Positions 23,663-35,104 of a stretch of 64,000 nucleotides of DNA are shown piece after piece. Each line of letters begins with the position of its first letter. The stretch's first letter is position 1. The DNA lies in NCBI GenBank assembly GCA_022113835.1, contig JAILWY010000021.1:10354001-10418000 (forward strand), written 5' to 3'. The DNA is from Atopsyche davidsoni. Its lineage: Eukaryota; Arthropoda; Insecta; Trichoptera; Hydrobiosidae. The notes under the pieces were generated by a model, which did no database searches, had not been told where the DNA came from, and was given only the letters and a program-made list of their open reading frames with translations. The position numbers were made by a program, and so were the translations under genes.

Positions 23663-24737
23663 TACAATTTGTACTAAAATGGTGAGGTTTTAAATATTAT
23701 TATTAAATGTACAGTGTTTAGTCTGATACAAATTATTATTTGAGTTGCAGCTAAATACGATGCAAGGAGCAAACATAATCCGGTTTATATATCAATGATT
23801 TGCTTGATTGAAAAAATTGTTACTTCGTATCATTACAGACTGAGGACTTAGAATATCTTAATTTTTAATGTGATAAACCTAAACATAGACCCCACAACAG
23901 CAAAAAATAAATTGAATTCAAAACTTAAGTTTATTATACCGGAAATAAAATTATTTTTTAGTTTAGACATCTGTTTTTTTTATTTATGGGCATTGATTGT
24001 GTGAATTATGTAATCAATGTTTACTTTTGGAAGAAAAAAAATAATGTTATCAACTAACTTCAGAAATTCAAAATAATACAAAAAAGATGTACGAGTATTA
24101 CAGTTCTGAGAATTATTTAAAAAACATAATTATTTTAACGCGTTAATGTACTTCTGAGAAAATAATATCAGCTACGTGAAGTATAATTATATTTGATTAT
24201 AAAATATTCGAGTTAATGCAAATAAATCAAATTGCATATCATTATTTCGTGATCTGATAATGGAACTGATTAAATATTCTTAACGATAAGCTCAGATTTA
24301 TATTTTTTTCTCGCTAGAATACAAAGTTTTGTGTGAGTCATGGGAAACATATTAAAAGCTTTCGTATCTGTTGTAAAACTTTCCGCTCAGCGCTAGCTTA
24401 GTTTTTTTTATAAACTGAATCAAAAATAAAGTCGATTTAAGTTCTTCGTGGAGTTAATAATACCTAATAATAATTTATTTAAAAAAATATATTAATTGCT
24501 CACAGCACATGTTTGCAAGTAATAACTTTCTGGGATTTTGGAAATAAACTATTTTATTTAAATCTGTGAATATCGAATATTGTTTCCGGGTTAAGGAAAA
24601 AAACGTAAATACTGATATAAAAAATTATTTCAAATTCCTTTTACATTTATTTGGTTTGTGATTCTAGTAATCAAATAATTATCTGAGCTAAAATTCTGAA
24701 ATAAAGGCATATATTAATTAAACTGCTTGTCTTGCTT
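23663..24737. other. AT-rich desert, no gene seen
   Basis: AT-rich non-coding DNA; nothing recognised. Confidence 0.5.
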
Positions 24738-25370
24738 ACTAACGCCAACCAGTTGCAAATGTCAGTGGTAATCAGTACCACAGAACTAGTCAGTAACTAT
24801 AATTAATGTAGGTCTCTGTTGATTTTCCCTTTAATGAGCGATGACACCTTCTGTGCCGGCGTCTCATTGAGGGTAGCCGATTTTAAATACCGCACTGACT
24901 GTAACCAGTTACATACGTGAGTAAGTAACCAGTACCACAGAACCAGTCAGTAACTGAAGAGAGTGTAGTTTTCTGTTGATTTTCCGTTTTATGAGCGATG
25001 ACACCTTTTGTGCCAACGCCTCATTTGAGGCAGCAGATTCTGAATTTCTGAGATTCTGAACCAGTTACATACGTTAGAAAGTGACTTGTACCACAGAACC
25101 AGTCAGTAACTATACAGTGTGTAGTTCTGTGTTGATTTTCCGTTTACTGAGCGATGACACCTTCTGTGCCGGCGTCTCATTGGGGGCAGCCAAATTTTTA
25201 ATACCGCACTGACGGTAACCAGTTAAATACGTCACTAGGTGACTAGTACCACAAAACGAGTCAGTATCTATAGAGTGTGTAGTTCTGTGTTGATTTTCCA
25301 TTTGCTAAGCGTTGACACCTTTTGTGCCAGCTCCGAGGCGGGGCAGGCGATCCTAAATGCCGCTCTATTT
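24738..25370 (+). repeat. Four-unit tandem repeat, period about 157 bp
   Basis: The anchor ACCACAG/ACCACAA recurs at 24777, 24934, 25090 and 25248 (spacings 157, 156, 158). Each unit has AACCAGTT..ATACGT, then AGTACCACAGAAC.AGTCAGTA, then TGTTGATTTTCC.TTT, then TGAGCGATGACACCTT and GTGCCGGCGTCTCATT. Units differ at many positions, more outside these blocks than inside. The array runs into a GC-elevated patch (25330-25470). Confidence 0.85.
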
Positions 25371-25705
25371 GCGGACGGACGGGGACTTGGAACAACCGGA
25401 TCGATGGGTCGAGTTCGAGAGGGAGATCAGTCGACCTCGGTGGGCCGTGACCGAGTGACAAATTATAATGCAGTCAAAGTGCAATCAAGTGAGACACCTT
25501 TTACCAAAAACACTCTATTTATATTTTTCTCTTACAAAAATATCACTATTGGTATCATAGCAATCTATTAAAACGGCCTACACATGTTCCAATACAACCA
25601 ACCGGCGTGAAAGCCTACAGTATCCTCTTTCGGGTAATTATTTTTCGACAAAAATTGTTACAGTGTGAAGAGTTATCAATTTACAAATCAAAATTCTCGT
25701 TGGTT

Positions 25706-25790
25706 TAATGTTAAGAGTCTAAGTTTAGACCATCGACTCTTGATCCAGAGACCGCTGGTTTGATTCCCGTTCTGACGATTGAATCCCAAA
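25706..25790 (+). repeat. tRNA-derived SINE-like fragment, second copy
   Basis: Same family as 3393-3475: CTCTTGATCCAGAGA in the anticodon region followed by a B-box-like GGTTTGATTCCC and TCTGACGATTGAAT. The A-box side is weaker. It is not a functional tRNA gene: acceptor and D stems cannot be formed cleanly. Confidence 0.5.
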
Positions 25791-27839
25791 CTCTTTTAAT
25801 ATTCCTCACGCTAATTTAATTTATTTAGAATAATAATACTGTTCTATGTAAATGAAATCATTTAAAACATCGTTAAGTGATTTATAATCAACGTATTAGC
25901 AAAAAAAAATATGTGAAACATTCAATTAAGGTTAAATCTCCAACACTTTGATTTCTGGTTTTAAGAATTTATATGATGATAACATTTTATCGACGCAATA
26001 CTTTTTGTAATTTATTTAAAAAGCAACATCAATCATTCTTACAATATCGATTGTAGAAATCATCGAAACAACGTTATGTCCTGAAGATTGAGAAATGCGA
26101 CTTCATCTATGTACATATCTTATCATAATTATATTTAATTGATAAAGAATAATCAGTTATTTTTTTAGCTTAAATATTTAAGATAACATCTTTATTTATA
26201 CAAAAAATACAATAAAAGAGAAAAAAGGCCTTGGTGCAATCGTTAATTTTTTTACTAAGAGTTGTATCCTCATTTAATGACAACTTTATTTAATGATATA
26301 TATGTTAAGGCTCCAATAGTAGATCAACTATCAAGGAAATAATTTAACACTTAATATTTTTTTTAACAACTACTGCAGAAATCTTTAAGATTAACTACTT
26401 GTTTCAAAAACTTTTGACTGGCTTTGATGTGAAAATAAATTGTTGTAATTTTCAGTGAAGTAACTTATATATTTTATTTTTTATCATTAAGTTATCCAAT
26501 TACATTTTAAATCAAAAAATAGATATCAATTGCTAAATGCTTGAAAGATAAGAATAATAAACGCCTTTACTTTACAGAGACACCGTCAGAATCTGATAAA
26601 TTCAATTGTAAAATTAGCCTTAAGAGTTAACAGTAAAAATGTAGTAATCTTTCTGCTATTTTTTTTTATATTTGTTATTCAAGTTTTAAGTATTACACGT
26701 GAAACCAATCTGCCGTGATAAATTTGGATTTCTAGTAGTTTGTAATAAAAATAAAAAATCCAAGCTCCCGAAGAATTGTGAATTGGTCTTGAATCTAGGC
26801 CAACGAATTAGTTGTTTTATTTTTTCAATTCATGAAGTACCAGGTGAGGCAGATGACGAGAGATTTCCAATTACCGACGATGCCAATTAATTAAATGATT
26901 TTTATTTCCTCCTCGAAAATAAAAATGCGCGACGCAGGCTCGGGAAAATCAACGGCGCTTTACAAAGTACGAGGGAGGATCTAATTGGTTTGTGGAACAC
27001 AAAATCGAGATTGATTTTGTTCAAGATGCTAATTAATTTTCAATTTGTTGTGATAAAAAATTACCGATTCCCATGGGGTGTTTCGGAAATATTTAAAATG
27101 TTAAAATAAAAAAAAAAACAACTTATATTATGTCTTCGCAGCGGTTGATCAAATATTTCAAATGTTATGTTATGCGATGCTACACTCTAATTTTTTGACT
27201 TGGAGAGAAGAGTAAGGAAAAAAATCCCACAAGAGAAGTGCAAAATGACTCCAGAGATAAGATTGATAGCAGTATAAATAAACTTCCGAAAGGCTGCCAG
27301 CAAAAATATAGGACGAGTCACCGTTAGACCACCATAAAAAAAACGTTGTAGAGGATAGAGAGGAACATAGAACGTAGAGGGTTTTTTTTTCAGAACCGCA
27401 GCTGTTTTAAAAGAAATTATAATGGGGAGGAAAGGGAGACTTGGATACTGCTACAAGAAAAACTATTAATGAAAACTGTTCAAAAACGATTCTAGAAGCT
27501 GACTAAAGTATAAGTAGATTAAACCTATATATATATACGTTGCTATTCATATTGCTAAAAAATATTCATATTTTTGTCGTAACGAGTATTTTGTTTATTT
27601 TCACGTTGTTTGCGGATCACACTATATACTAAAGCAAATCTTAGCAAACTGCCTTTTAAGACATAATAAGCCGTTTTTTTAATTATTGAACACTCTGTCC
27701 GTGTAGACAGCTGTAAATCGGACGGCACTAAGAATTCTATTTACTTTGTTTTACGACTTTTGCATAAGGAAGCGTGGAGTAAAAAGCAATAGAATCCCAA
27801 TGCTTTAGTCAGGTGCTTTGTATTAAAAACACGGGCAAC
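25791..27839. other. AT-rich desert with one GC-elevated patch
   Basis: Non-coding AT-rich sequence. The patch at 26840-27010 has CCAATTAATTAAATGA beside CpG-containing sequence and may be regulatory. A 63-codon + frame at 26699-26890 has no recognisable motif. Confidence 0.4.
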
Positions 27840-28115
27840 AGCAACGGATCTTCGGGGACTATAATCATCGGTAATGTTATTCGAGTAAGTTATCTCTGGA
27901 GCAGGATTATTGCGAATCGTATCGAAATGGGGCCGAGGGTTGTAATCTAGGTGAGCCCCTCCCGCCGAGGCTTACCCCCGGACCGACAGCTCCGCTAACT
28001 GGAGCCCACGTCACAATGGAAACCAAGCAATTGCTCGTGAAAATCATACACGAAGCGTAATTTTTAATTACTCTAGTCTATTTATAGTCTTCATTCATTA
28101 TGGCATCCGAAAATG
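27840..28115. other. GC-elevated island, possible conserved non-coding element
   Basis: GC-rich core (27930-28010) followed by TAATTACT and TTTATAG cores. Not repeated in the window; no coding signature. Confidence 0.3.
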
Positions 28116-28170
28116 AGCTCAGTTTAATTTGAAACAAGAGTACATATATATATATATATATCATTTCCGC

Positions 28171-28544
28171 TCTCCCCATTCTGTTGCTTGTGCATGGCTG
28201 CCATTCTGTACCCCTGAGCGTGTGTAAAGGATCGGTAATGAAGTAGTGGACTTGGAATGATTGTGGAGGGATGTGCTCTGGAAGTACCTTGTCGAGGTTT
28301 CTGTAGCTTGCTGCAGAAAGAGTATCAGATCTAAACGCCAGAGCATTGTAAGGAAATAATTTATAATAATGCTATTGGGCAGCTATAATACGAAGAATTT
28401 TCTATCTATTATATAAAACTGCGTTGTAGAAGGACCCAAGGGCCCACTAGATTATTTTCCCCTTAAAAAACCATGAATACTGGTTCAGCATGAGCATATG
28501 CTCAGTGAAATGGTCTCCAACCTCCTTTGAGAGACAATTGATGA

Positions 28545-28545
<1 letters not shown>
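28171..28545 (+). repeat. Dispersed repeat R14, second long copy
   Basis: Collinear with 14490-14855 (see that entry for shared blocks). It runs into the long (AT)n tract at its 3' end. Confidence 0.7.

Positions 28546-28614
<69 letters not shown>
28546..28614. repeat. (AT)n microsatellite, about 60 bp
   Basis: Uninterrupted AT dinucleotides followed by a short GTGTGTGTATGTGTG stretch. Likely length-variable. Confidence 0.95.
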
Positions 28615-28616
<2 letters not shown>

Positions 28617-29019
28617 ATGTGTGATATTTTGTCACTTTGTACTTTACAAGCATTATTCAAAAGCTATTTATAGATCATAACAATTTATAGTGTTGTGAGT
28701 TTGAATAATGAAAGATTTTAAGAAAAAAAAATTATGATTTATTTGTTGTTGTCTACAAAATGTTATATTATGATATTATTTATTATATTATGTGTAATTT
28801 AAAAAATAACCAACAAATGTGACACGCAAGTTCTAAAAAAGGTTTTTTTTAACTCTCTGATGAAGCCCGCTGTTGAGAAGAAAGCAGTAAATCATATCTT
28901 ACTCCAGAAAATCGCGTAGATCACTTGTGATTAATTATTTTTTTTATTAATATACCGATGTAAGCCAGCAGAGTTTTTCTATTTTATAAGCTATTATTTT
29001 ACTTGTGTACGAAATAATT
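28615..29019. other. AT-rich sequence, no gene seen
   Basis: AT-rich non-coding DNA. Confidence 0.5.
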
Positions 29020-29335
29020 AATCAAAGCCCGATATCATGAGGGTGCGAGAATTAATTATCCCCGGGGTTGGGCGCGGCGAGCGATATGTGAACTAGTCCG
29101 GATCTGGAAACTAAAGCATCTCTATTGGAATTATGCGGGTAAAGTATTTTGCTGTGATGTTACCAATGATCCGCCTTCATATTTAATATTTAACCTTACC
29201 GTCAAGCTTGATTATTTTAATTAAACTAAAGCTGTAACCCCAGCCGATAATGTCAGCTAATAATTGAACTTCATTACAAACTGTCACTTGCAAGCGGCTA
29301 CTTACTTTATTAATAAACTAAAGATAGTATGCTAG
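29020..29335. other. GC-elevated island with homeodomain-like cores
   Basis: GC-rich stretch (CCCCGGGGTTGGGCGCGG) followed by an AT/GC-mixed part with several TAAT-type sites: GAATTAATTATCC, TTTTAATTAAAC, GCTAATAATTG. No open frame. Its look is that of a cis-regulatory module; it lies 1.1 kb beyond (in the minus direction) the donor of the candidate exon at 30456-30565, so it would be intronic. Confidence 0.35.
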
Positions 29336-30300
29336 TCAAAAAATAAATCTATGTATAAAACACTTATACATCCCAACCCACACAGAGTTTGCATAGTATA
29401 TTAAAACGTTTTCAGGGTACAGTGAGATACGCTTTGAAGAAATATCTTTCTAAATTCCCTAAGAGTATCTTATTTTGAGATAATATTTTTCTGTGGAGCT
29501 GATGTAAAAGTGTAGCTAGATAAATATTTTGGCATTTTTACTTATATAAGTATTATTAAATAGTGCGTTGTCGCGATCGAAACAAAAAAAAATAATATAC
29601 AAAATACAAGCAAAAATCGTGTAGCTTGCAAAAACATTCTATAAAACTCCTATTGTACTAAAATTAGCGAGAAAAAATCCGCTTCCCTTACAGCACTTTG
29701 CAAAGCGAAATTCAATAACACGGGATAGCATAGAAGTGTAGGAATTAATAAAAATAAAAAAAAGCATATATACGGTGCTTGGGATTTAAAACGAGAGCTG
29801 CAGGAAAACATGCGATAAAATCGGAGTAATTGCGATGGTGTGATCACCTGTGCCGGCAGGGACAACGGAAGGCTCGCCGGGGTTTTGCTCCCTTATTTTT
29901 ATTGCCTCCAGCATGGTAGTCTGGTTCAAGAATACCTGAATTTCACGGTTTGATTGGATTTAATCAGAGCATAGATTCCCAATAAATTGCAGAGATTTTC
30001 TAGGCGATCAACATTGAAATAGTCAATGTACAATTTTGGTTATTCGAAGTAATTGACTGCTTCAAATTTTGACCGATTTCAAGCTTATACATCATTGTTA
30101 TCACGACCTGTGATTTTTACAAGTTTCTTACTACGATTAAGAAACATTGACAGGTATTTTACTTGGGAAATACATTCAAGCAAAACCTGTGACAAAATAT
30201 TTCGAAGCAAACAGGTGTTATTCTTGCTGTGTATTTATTTAATTGAAAATATTTATTTTTGAGTACCTTACCTTTTATTAAATTAGGAAATTGTTTTCAG
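29336..30300. other. Non-coding sequence, probable intron
   Basis: AT-rich with a mixed patch at 29800-29900. If the exon at 30456-30565 is real, this is the start of its downstream intron on the minus strand. I did not find a next exon. Confidence 0.35.
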
Positions 30301-30314
30301 TTTTACATTGTCTT

Positions 30315-30385
30315 TATAACTTTACCAGGATTCGATAACGGGACGCGTGGGCAGCAAGCAAGCGTGCTCGCCACTGAACTACGAG
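30315..30385 (-). repeat. tRNA-like SINE or tRNA pseudogene
   Basis: On the minus strand an A-box TAGTTCAGTGG is followed at tRNA spacing by a B-box GTTATCGAATCC. The anticodon stem does not form well, so a functional tRNA is unlikely. Confidence 0.45.
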
Positions 30386-30455
30386 TATTAGGTGTTGTAA
30401 ACTTCTGCGATAAAAACCCATGGAATATATTTAATAAAATAAACAGATTACTCAC

Positions 30456-30565
30456 CATTGCATCATGAAATCGCCGCCTATAGAGTAGATCGGGGTCGTC
30501 TTGTTGCCTACGTCAGTTCCGTTGATGTTGAGAGGAGTCTCCGTGGTTGAGTTAGACGATATCAT
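30456..30565 (-). CDS. Candidate first coding exon, unidentified protein
   Basis: On the minus strand an ATG (30565-30563) opens 36 codons, MISSNSTTETPLNINGTDVG and then NKTTPIYSIGGDFMMQ, ending in TG before a strong donor G|GTGAGT (intron begins at 30455). Reading through the donor gives an immediate stop, so splicing is required. An in-frame stop lies 33 bases upstream of the ATG, supporting this start. Three N-glycosylation sequons (NST, NGT, NKT) fall in the first 23 residues and there is no signal peptide, which is typical of the extracellular N-terminus of an N-out membrane protein such as a GPCR; that is inference. I do not recognise the family and could not find the next exon within the window. 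Codon composition here is distinctly less AT-rich than the flanks. Confidence 0.45.
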
Positions 30566-31189
30566 GTTGAATCGTTTCGATTTATAAAAATCAATTTAAA
30601 AATCAAACAGACACAATATTATTGAATACTATTATAAAAATTAATCGGCTCTGCGACGTTTTACGTCATAGTAATAATAGTCGCAATTATATTTAAAACT
30701 ATTCCTTAAACCAAAGCGTTAAACCAGACCGAAGATGTGTTATATTATACGAGTGGCGTTTGAACTTCTTAACTATTGATTTCAAAGACTTTCTCATTTT
30801 TACTTTGATGTGATCCATTTTAGTTAATTATTTATGATTGTCATTTAATTTTATGTAAATTTGGATAGAAAATTATTGTTATTTCTCCAGCAGGAAATCT
30901 GAAACAAAAATGAAGATAGTATAAAATAATTGATGTAGTTTTTTTTTTCGTTCTGGGTACGGAACATGTTCATCGGAGAATCATAACAAGGTTTATTATT
31001 ACTCTTTTTATTTAAACCAGAGGGGGATTCTGATAAAATGCAACAGATGAATTTGAGCTCCGCCACTGTTCAACAACAGTTTGCTTAGCTAGGACTGTTG
31101 AAAATTTCAACTGGCCCTTAAATAAAAGTATAAACTATAAACCATAGCGAGTTGCCATCTTTTGTAGATAGTTTTTTATATTAACCGAC
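30566..31189. other. AT-rich sequence upstream of the candidate exon
   Basis: Would hold 5' UTR, promoter or an upstream intron of the minus-strand exon. No clear TATA, initiator or acceptor is evident. Confidence 0.3.
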
Positions 31190-31194
31190 AAATT

Positions 31195-31275
31195 TAATTG
31201 ACACACCCGGACTTATTCCCAGGACCCAGTGGTTGTCAACCAAACAAGATATCCACTAAGCCTCGTGGTAGTAAA
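31195..31275 (-). repeat. tRNA-like SINE fragment
   Basis: On minus, GGCTTAGTGGATA (A-box-like) and GGGAATAAGTCCGGG (T-arm/B-box-like) are at tRNA spacing. Degenerate, so not a functional tRNA. Confidence 0.4.
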
Positions 31276-31829
31276 TCATTATTAATGATTATAAAATAAT
31301 TGCCTAGTAAATCGCTTTGTGTTTATAATAATGCTTGCAACCCTTGCCAGGTCCGACCCTCACAGCCTGTGAGGTTGGTTTCTAATTAGGTTTGAAGGTC
31401 ACCACCCCTTAGATCATCGATTTTTTCCGCGTAGCTGAGCAACAGCTAATTTTAGCCCCCAACTCCACTGTCCATATCATGTAATCTCATATATAATCAA
31501 GGATAATGATGTGGTGGCACACGTATAAATAAATGTGTATTTATATTCATATATATCGTAGAGTTGTTCTTGATGTGCCCTGTAATTAAAATCTGTTATC
31601 TCAGGTATTTTTATTTAAAAGTTTTAGTCTTTTACAATCAGTTAACTAGTTACTGTAAATTTAAAGCAGGAAGAGAGAAAAAAAGTAAATAACTGATAGC
31701 ATTACTCCTAAGTAGTCTGGATTGCATACAACAGCTGCAGTGTAGTTTTACTGATAAATTGTGAAACCACTACCAACGGAGCTTAAGATTTTGTTATAAC
31801 CGCTCTCTTTGTTTATGTATAGTTTTTTT
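31276..31829. other. Mixed-composition non-coding sequence
   Basis: A GC-elevated stretch at 31325-31475 is followed by AT-rich sequence. Nothing recognised. Confidence 0.35.
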
Positions 31830-32060
31830 TATACTCGTATCGAATACAGCGTCCGATTTACCCAGCTCGTAGAGCTCAAGGAGTAATGGGGTATCAAATT
31901 ACACGGGAGGTTGCCCGGAGGCTGTGGTTACATCACGCGCGAAGTCGACCGTCGCATTATTAATTCGACAGCATTATTATTACCATCCCCACGGGAAAAC
32001 TGCAGAGCTACCGGCGATGCCTCATTAGGGAGCGGTTACAGTCGGCCGACACAGCAGATC
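31830..32060. other. GC-elevated island, possible conserved non-coding element
   Basis: CpG-containing block with GCATTATTAATTCG and GGTATCAAATTAC cores, lying 1.3 kb upstream of the candidate minus-strand exon, a place where a promoter or enhancer could be. No coding signature. Confidence 0.32.
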
Positions 32061-33409
32061 ATATGAAAATCTACCACTGCCAAAGATGGAAAGAGACTGA
32101 TAATATGCTTTATGGCTGTATTCCCAATAGATTTCTAACGTGACGAGATAACGAATACCAATTGATCTGAGTTTGTAGGTTACGGTGGTCATTGTTTTAA
32201 TAAAAATTGCGTTCTTGGGTGTTTTGCCGTTTGCACCGTACTGAAACAATTTTCAGGAGCTTTAAATCCCTTTAAGTGGCCCCAATGCAGAGTAAATTTT
32301 AGAAGAACGTACTAATAAATTAATACCGGCCAAAATAACCTACAAACACCCTAATCAATTTTGCAAAAAATTTACATTTACTTTTATATAAATATTAGGC
32401 ATAATCACAAATAGACTGAATTTTCAAGAATATATTTAAAACAATGTAATATAAATTATGATGAAAATAAATATTTATATTAGTAAGCAATTTCTACTAA
32501 ATAGATATTTGATAAACATATTTAACGTTAACTCCTATAAAAATATTTACGTAAATAGCAATATTACGTCTTATGTTGAAAAGGCTATTTGAATTATATA
32601 ATAATTCAGGTGTTTTCCGATCCAGTAAATATCATTTGAATCACTCAATTGTGTTTAGAGTACAGTTGAAATTTAAGTCATAAAATCTGTGCTATAATTG
32701 TACGGGTAATGTTTACAACATTCCGGATTTACAACGGTTTATCTTCTGTGATGAATACAATGCCGTTACGTCGAAGAAAATAGACTTGTCAACCGAAAAG
32801 GGAAAATGAACAATAAAAGACGAACAGGATATTGTTATGGTACTCAAGGAAACACTCAAATACTTGAAATCTGTCAGGTTTTGTTGGACGGGAGTTGAGT
32901 CGTTATTGCCTGTCTGTTAAGACATGGTATCTTCAACCCTAATACTTTCCATATAATTACAAATACAAACATAATACTATTTTATAAATCAATACCCAAT
33001 ATAATTTATTTTACCCAAAAAGATAAACTGCAGATGTCACGTTCAGTAAACTATTTATATATAGCAGGTAGTGTGTTTATTTACAACTTAAAAATGTTAA
33101 ACGCAACAAAAATAATTTTTGATCAAGCAATTATTTTTCATACAAATGTGATTCTGATCTATGAAAGGCTTTACAAGTAATGTTAATTAATAAAAAATAT
33201 ATAAATAAACATGTCATGGATTTATTTTTTTCTACACTTAAAAAATAGTCTTTATGTAAGAATCAGGCATTTGTGTTTTTAATATATTTCAATGCTGTTT
33301 TATTTTTTTTAGATATACAGCTGAGGTGATTGTATATCTACAGTCGATAAAGACATTAAACCTTTGCTTATACACCTCACAAATAATGCTAAGTACAACT
33401 AAAGTAGAG
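32061..33409. other. AT-rich desert, no gene seen
   Basis: AT-rich non-coding DNA without recognised repeats. Confidence 0.45.
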
Positions 33410-33735
33410 GATTCGATTTGCCCCGATATAGAATCTGAAATACAAGAGTGTATTGGCTGGGAGCTAAGCCGGGGTTTATATCTGTTGATTACTGCGGCCG
33501 TTCCGGGAGCTAACTAAGAATTCCAAATCAGTGGTTGTCTAACGCCTGGCGGGGAGAGTGGGGTGACAGACTGCAGGGGGACTGCCATTGATGTTCTATT
33601 TATAGGCTCGAAATAATGCCACGCGAGCGTGCTCCCCTGACCACCGAGGGTGAAATCGTTACTCGCTTCAAAAAGTAAAACCTCGTATCGGGATGCTCTC
33701 TTTTGGATCTCTCCCACCTTCTGTTTTACCACGCA
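33410..33735. other. GC-elevated island, possible conserved non-coding element
   Basis: Mixed and GC-rich block with short frames on both strands and no domain. It ends just before a family A element. Confidence 0.3.
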
Positions 33736-33749
33736 GACTGTTTATGAAG

Positions 33750-34157
33750 TTGTTATATAAATATTATAATGATAAACGTACCTTTGTATTTCGTCTTCAC
33801 TTCGATTTTATTAATATTAAGAAATTCAATATTTTTGACAGAGAGTACTTGGTGGAATTTTTGAGTAAAATACTTGAGTGATTTTCCACATGTTGTGACC
33901 GGTTTCGCCAACCTTTTACGTTGGCATTATCAAACAGAGATTATTTGCATTATTAGTTTCGACCCAATACACTGGGTCATCATTAGATGCATAACTAAAC
34001 ATGTTTAGTTATGCATCTGATGATGACCCTATGTATTGGGTCGAAACTAGTAGTGCAAATAATTTTAATAAACTCAAAGTGAAGACAAAATACAAACGTA
34101 CATTTATCATTATAATAATGGATCTTGCCTTGTCCCTCAACAAGATTGTTATATAAA
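33750..34157 (+). mobile_element. Family A fold-back element, copy 3, with exact 12 bp target duplication and a nested family B piece
   Basis: TTGTTATATAAA at 33750-33761 and 34146-34157 bounds 384 bp. The arm begins TATTATAATGATAAA.GTACC and its reverse complement ends at about 34123; the tail from 34127 reads MDL then, after a deletion, ALSLNK. On + the hammerhead-like boxes are CTGATGA (34017-34023), stem GACCC/GGGTC, and GAAAC (34043-34047). Stem I would be a perfect 14 bp hairpin (ATGCATAACTAAAC and its complement). On the minus strand the matching box is mutated to CTAATGA. The left arm is interrupted at about 33817-33944 by family B sequence. Confidence 0.8.
33817..33944 (-). mobile_element. 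Family B fragment nested in a family A element
   Basis: Reads AAATTCAATATTTTTGACAG.. through CCGGTTTCGCCAACC to ATTATCAAACAGAG, the left half of family B. It separates two parts of the family A arm that are contiguous in copy 4. The second B arm is missing and I see no clean 12 bp duplication, so the insertion was truncated or later trimmed. Confidence 0.65.
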
Positions 34158-34263
34158 AGTTAAGCTAATGGGAAAGTGAGAGTTTTTAATTTGTCGTTGT
34201 TGTTTTTTGTGGTTACCTCAAAAGCGTAGTCATTTTAACTTAGATTTTCCGATTGAGTACCAA

Positions 34264-34480
34264 TAAGTTAAAGCCTAGAAAAAGTTTGTTTGGGGCTACA
34301 AACAAAAAGGAGAATTAAACTGGCCCAGGATAGATGCAAACTCAGTAAGATGGTCACCAACATCATCTGAGGAGTCACCCCAAGAATATAAACCATTTTA
34401 CTCAGATTCGAAACCGGCGCGAGCATGTGTATTAATACGAGGCTGTAAAGCATAAAATTCGCTGGAACTACAAACAAACA
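34264..34480 (+). repeat. Dispersed repeat R14, weak copy
   Basis: Only the 3' part is recognisable: CTGG.CCAGGAT, then CTCAGTAAGATGGTCACCAA and TCATCTGAGGAG. The rest is too diverged. Confidence 0.35.
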
Positions 34481-34559
34481 GAAACTGGAAACATATTTCG
34501 ATCAAGCATTGTTTTATATGAGTTTGATAGAGAATATTTTATAGGCGCTGTTTTGTGAC

Positions 34560-34855
34560 GTCACACGGTTATTGGCAGTTACAGTTTGAAATTAGGATTC
34601 GTACCCGATGCAATAAAACAGCCCGTTAATATGCTGGCACATTGTAAGTGTTATTGCATGAACTACTCGGCACTTTTCGGACATTTTACGAGCAAGCCGG
34701 CTGAGCTTCCGTAAAGATACCAGGAATGGCCGCGGCCCCGCGGGGGTTGTTAAAAGCGAAATGCCGAGCTCTAATTACGATTTGATATTGGACACGATAG
34801 CGTTTGTTGCGCCCTTCGCTTGAGTTCACGGTGACATGTGCAAATGTTTACTGCT
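34560..34855. other. GC-elevated island, possible conserved non-coding element
   Basis: CpG-containing block with a GC core (GGCCGCGGCCCCGCGGGGG) flanked by CTAATTACGATTTGATAT. Single copy in the window; no frame. Confidence 0.32.
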
Positions 34856-35104
34856 TCTTAGTTTCCTATAAACGATAACAATAGCTCGGTTTCCAAAAAA
34901 ACGAAAACAACGGTTGTAAGCAGAGGGTTGATTGACAACTTTAACAGAGTAGTGGAGAAGATAATTTTTTTTTAGCTATTTGGGTAGCTGGGATGAGAGC
35001 TGGGATCGTGACCAGGAAATTAAAGTGAGGATTGAGATAGCACCCAGTACGTTTAATAATTTTATGAAAGTACTATGTTCAAGAGATATAACCCTGAAAT
35101 CTTG

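Noticed and set aside
24738..25370. CRISPR array
   Set aside because: Repeats are 157 bp, diverged and without unique spacers; eukaryotic tandem repeat.
28447..28653. 68-codon frame with Tyr-Ile repeats
   Set aside because: Translation of the (AT)n microsatellite.
33762..34145. Canonical, complete hammerhead ribozyme
   Set aside because: Boxes and stem II are present, but the position expected for the cleavage triplet is occupied by a second hairpin of the palindrome; I therefore report only hammerhead-like boxes.
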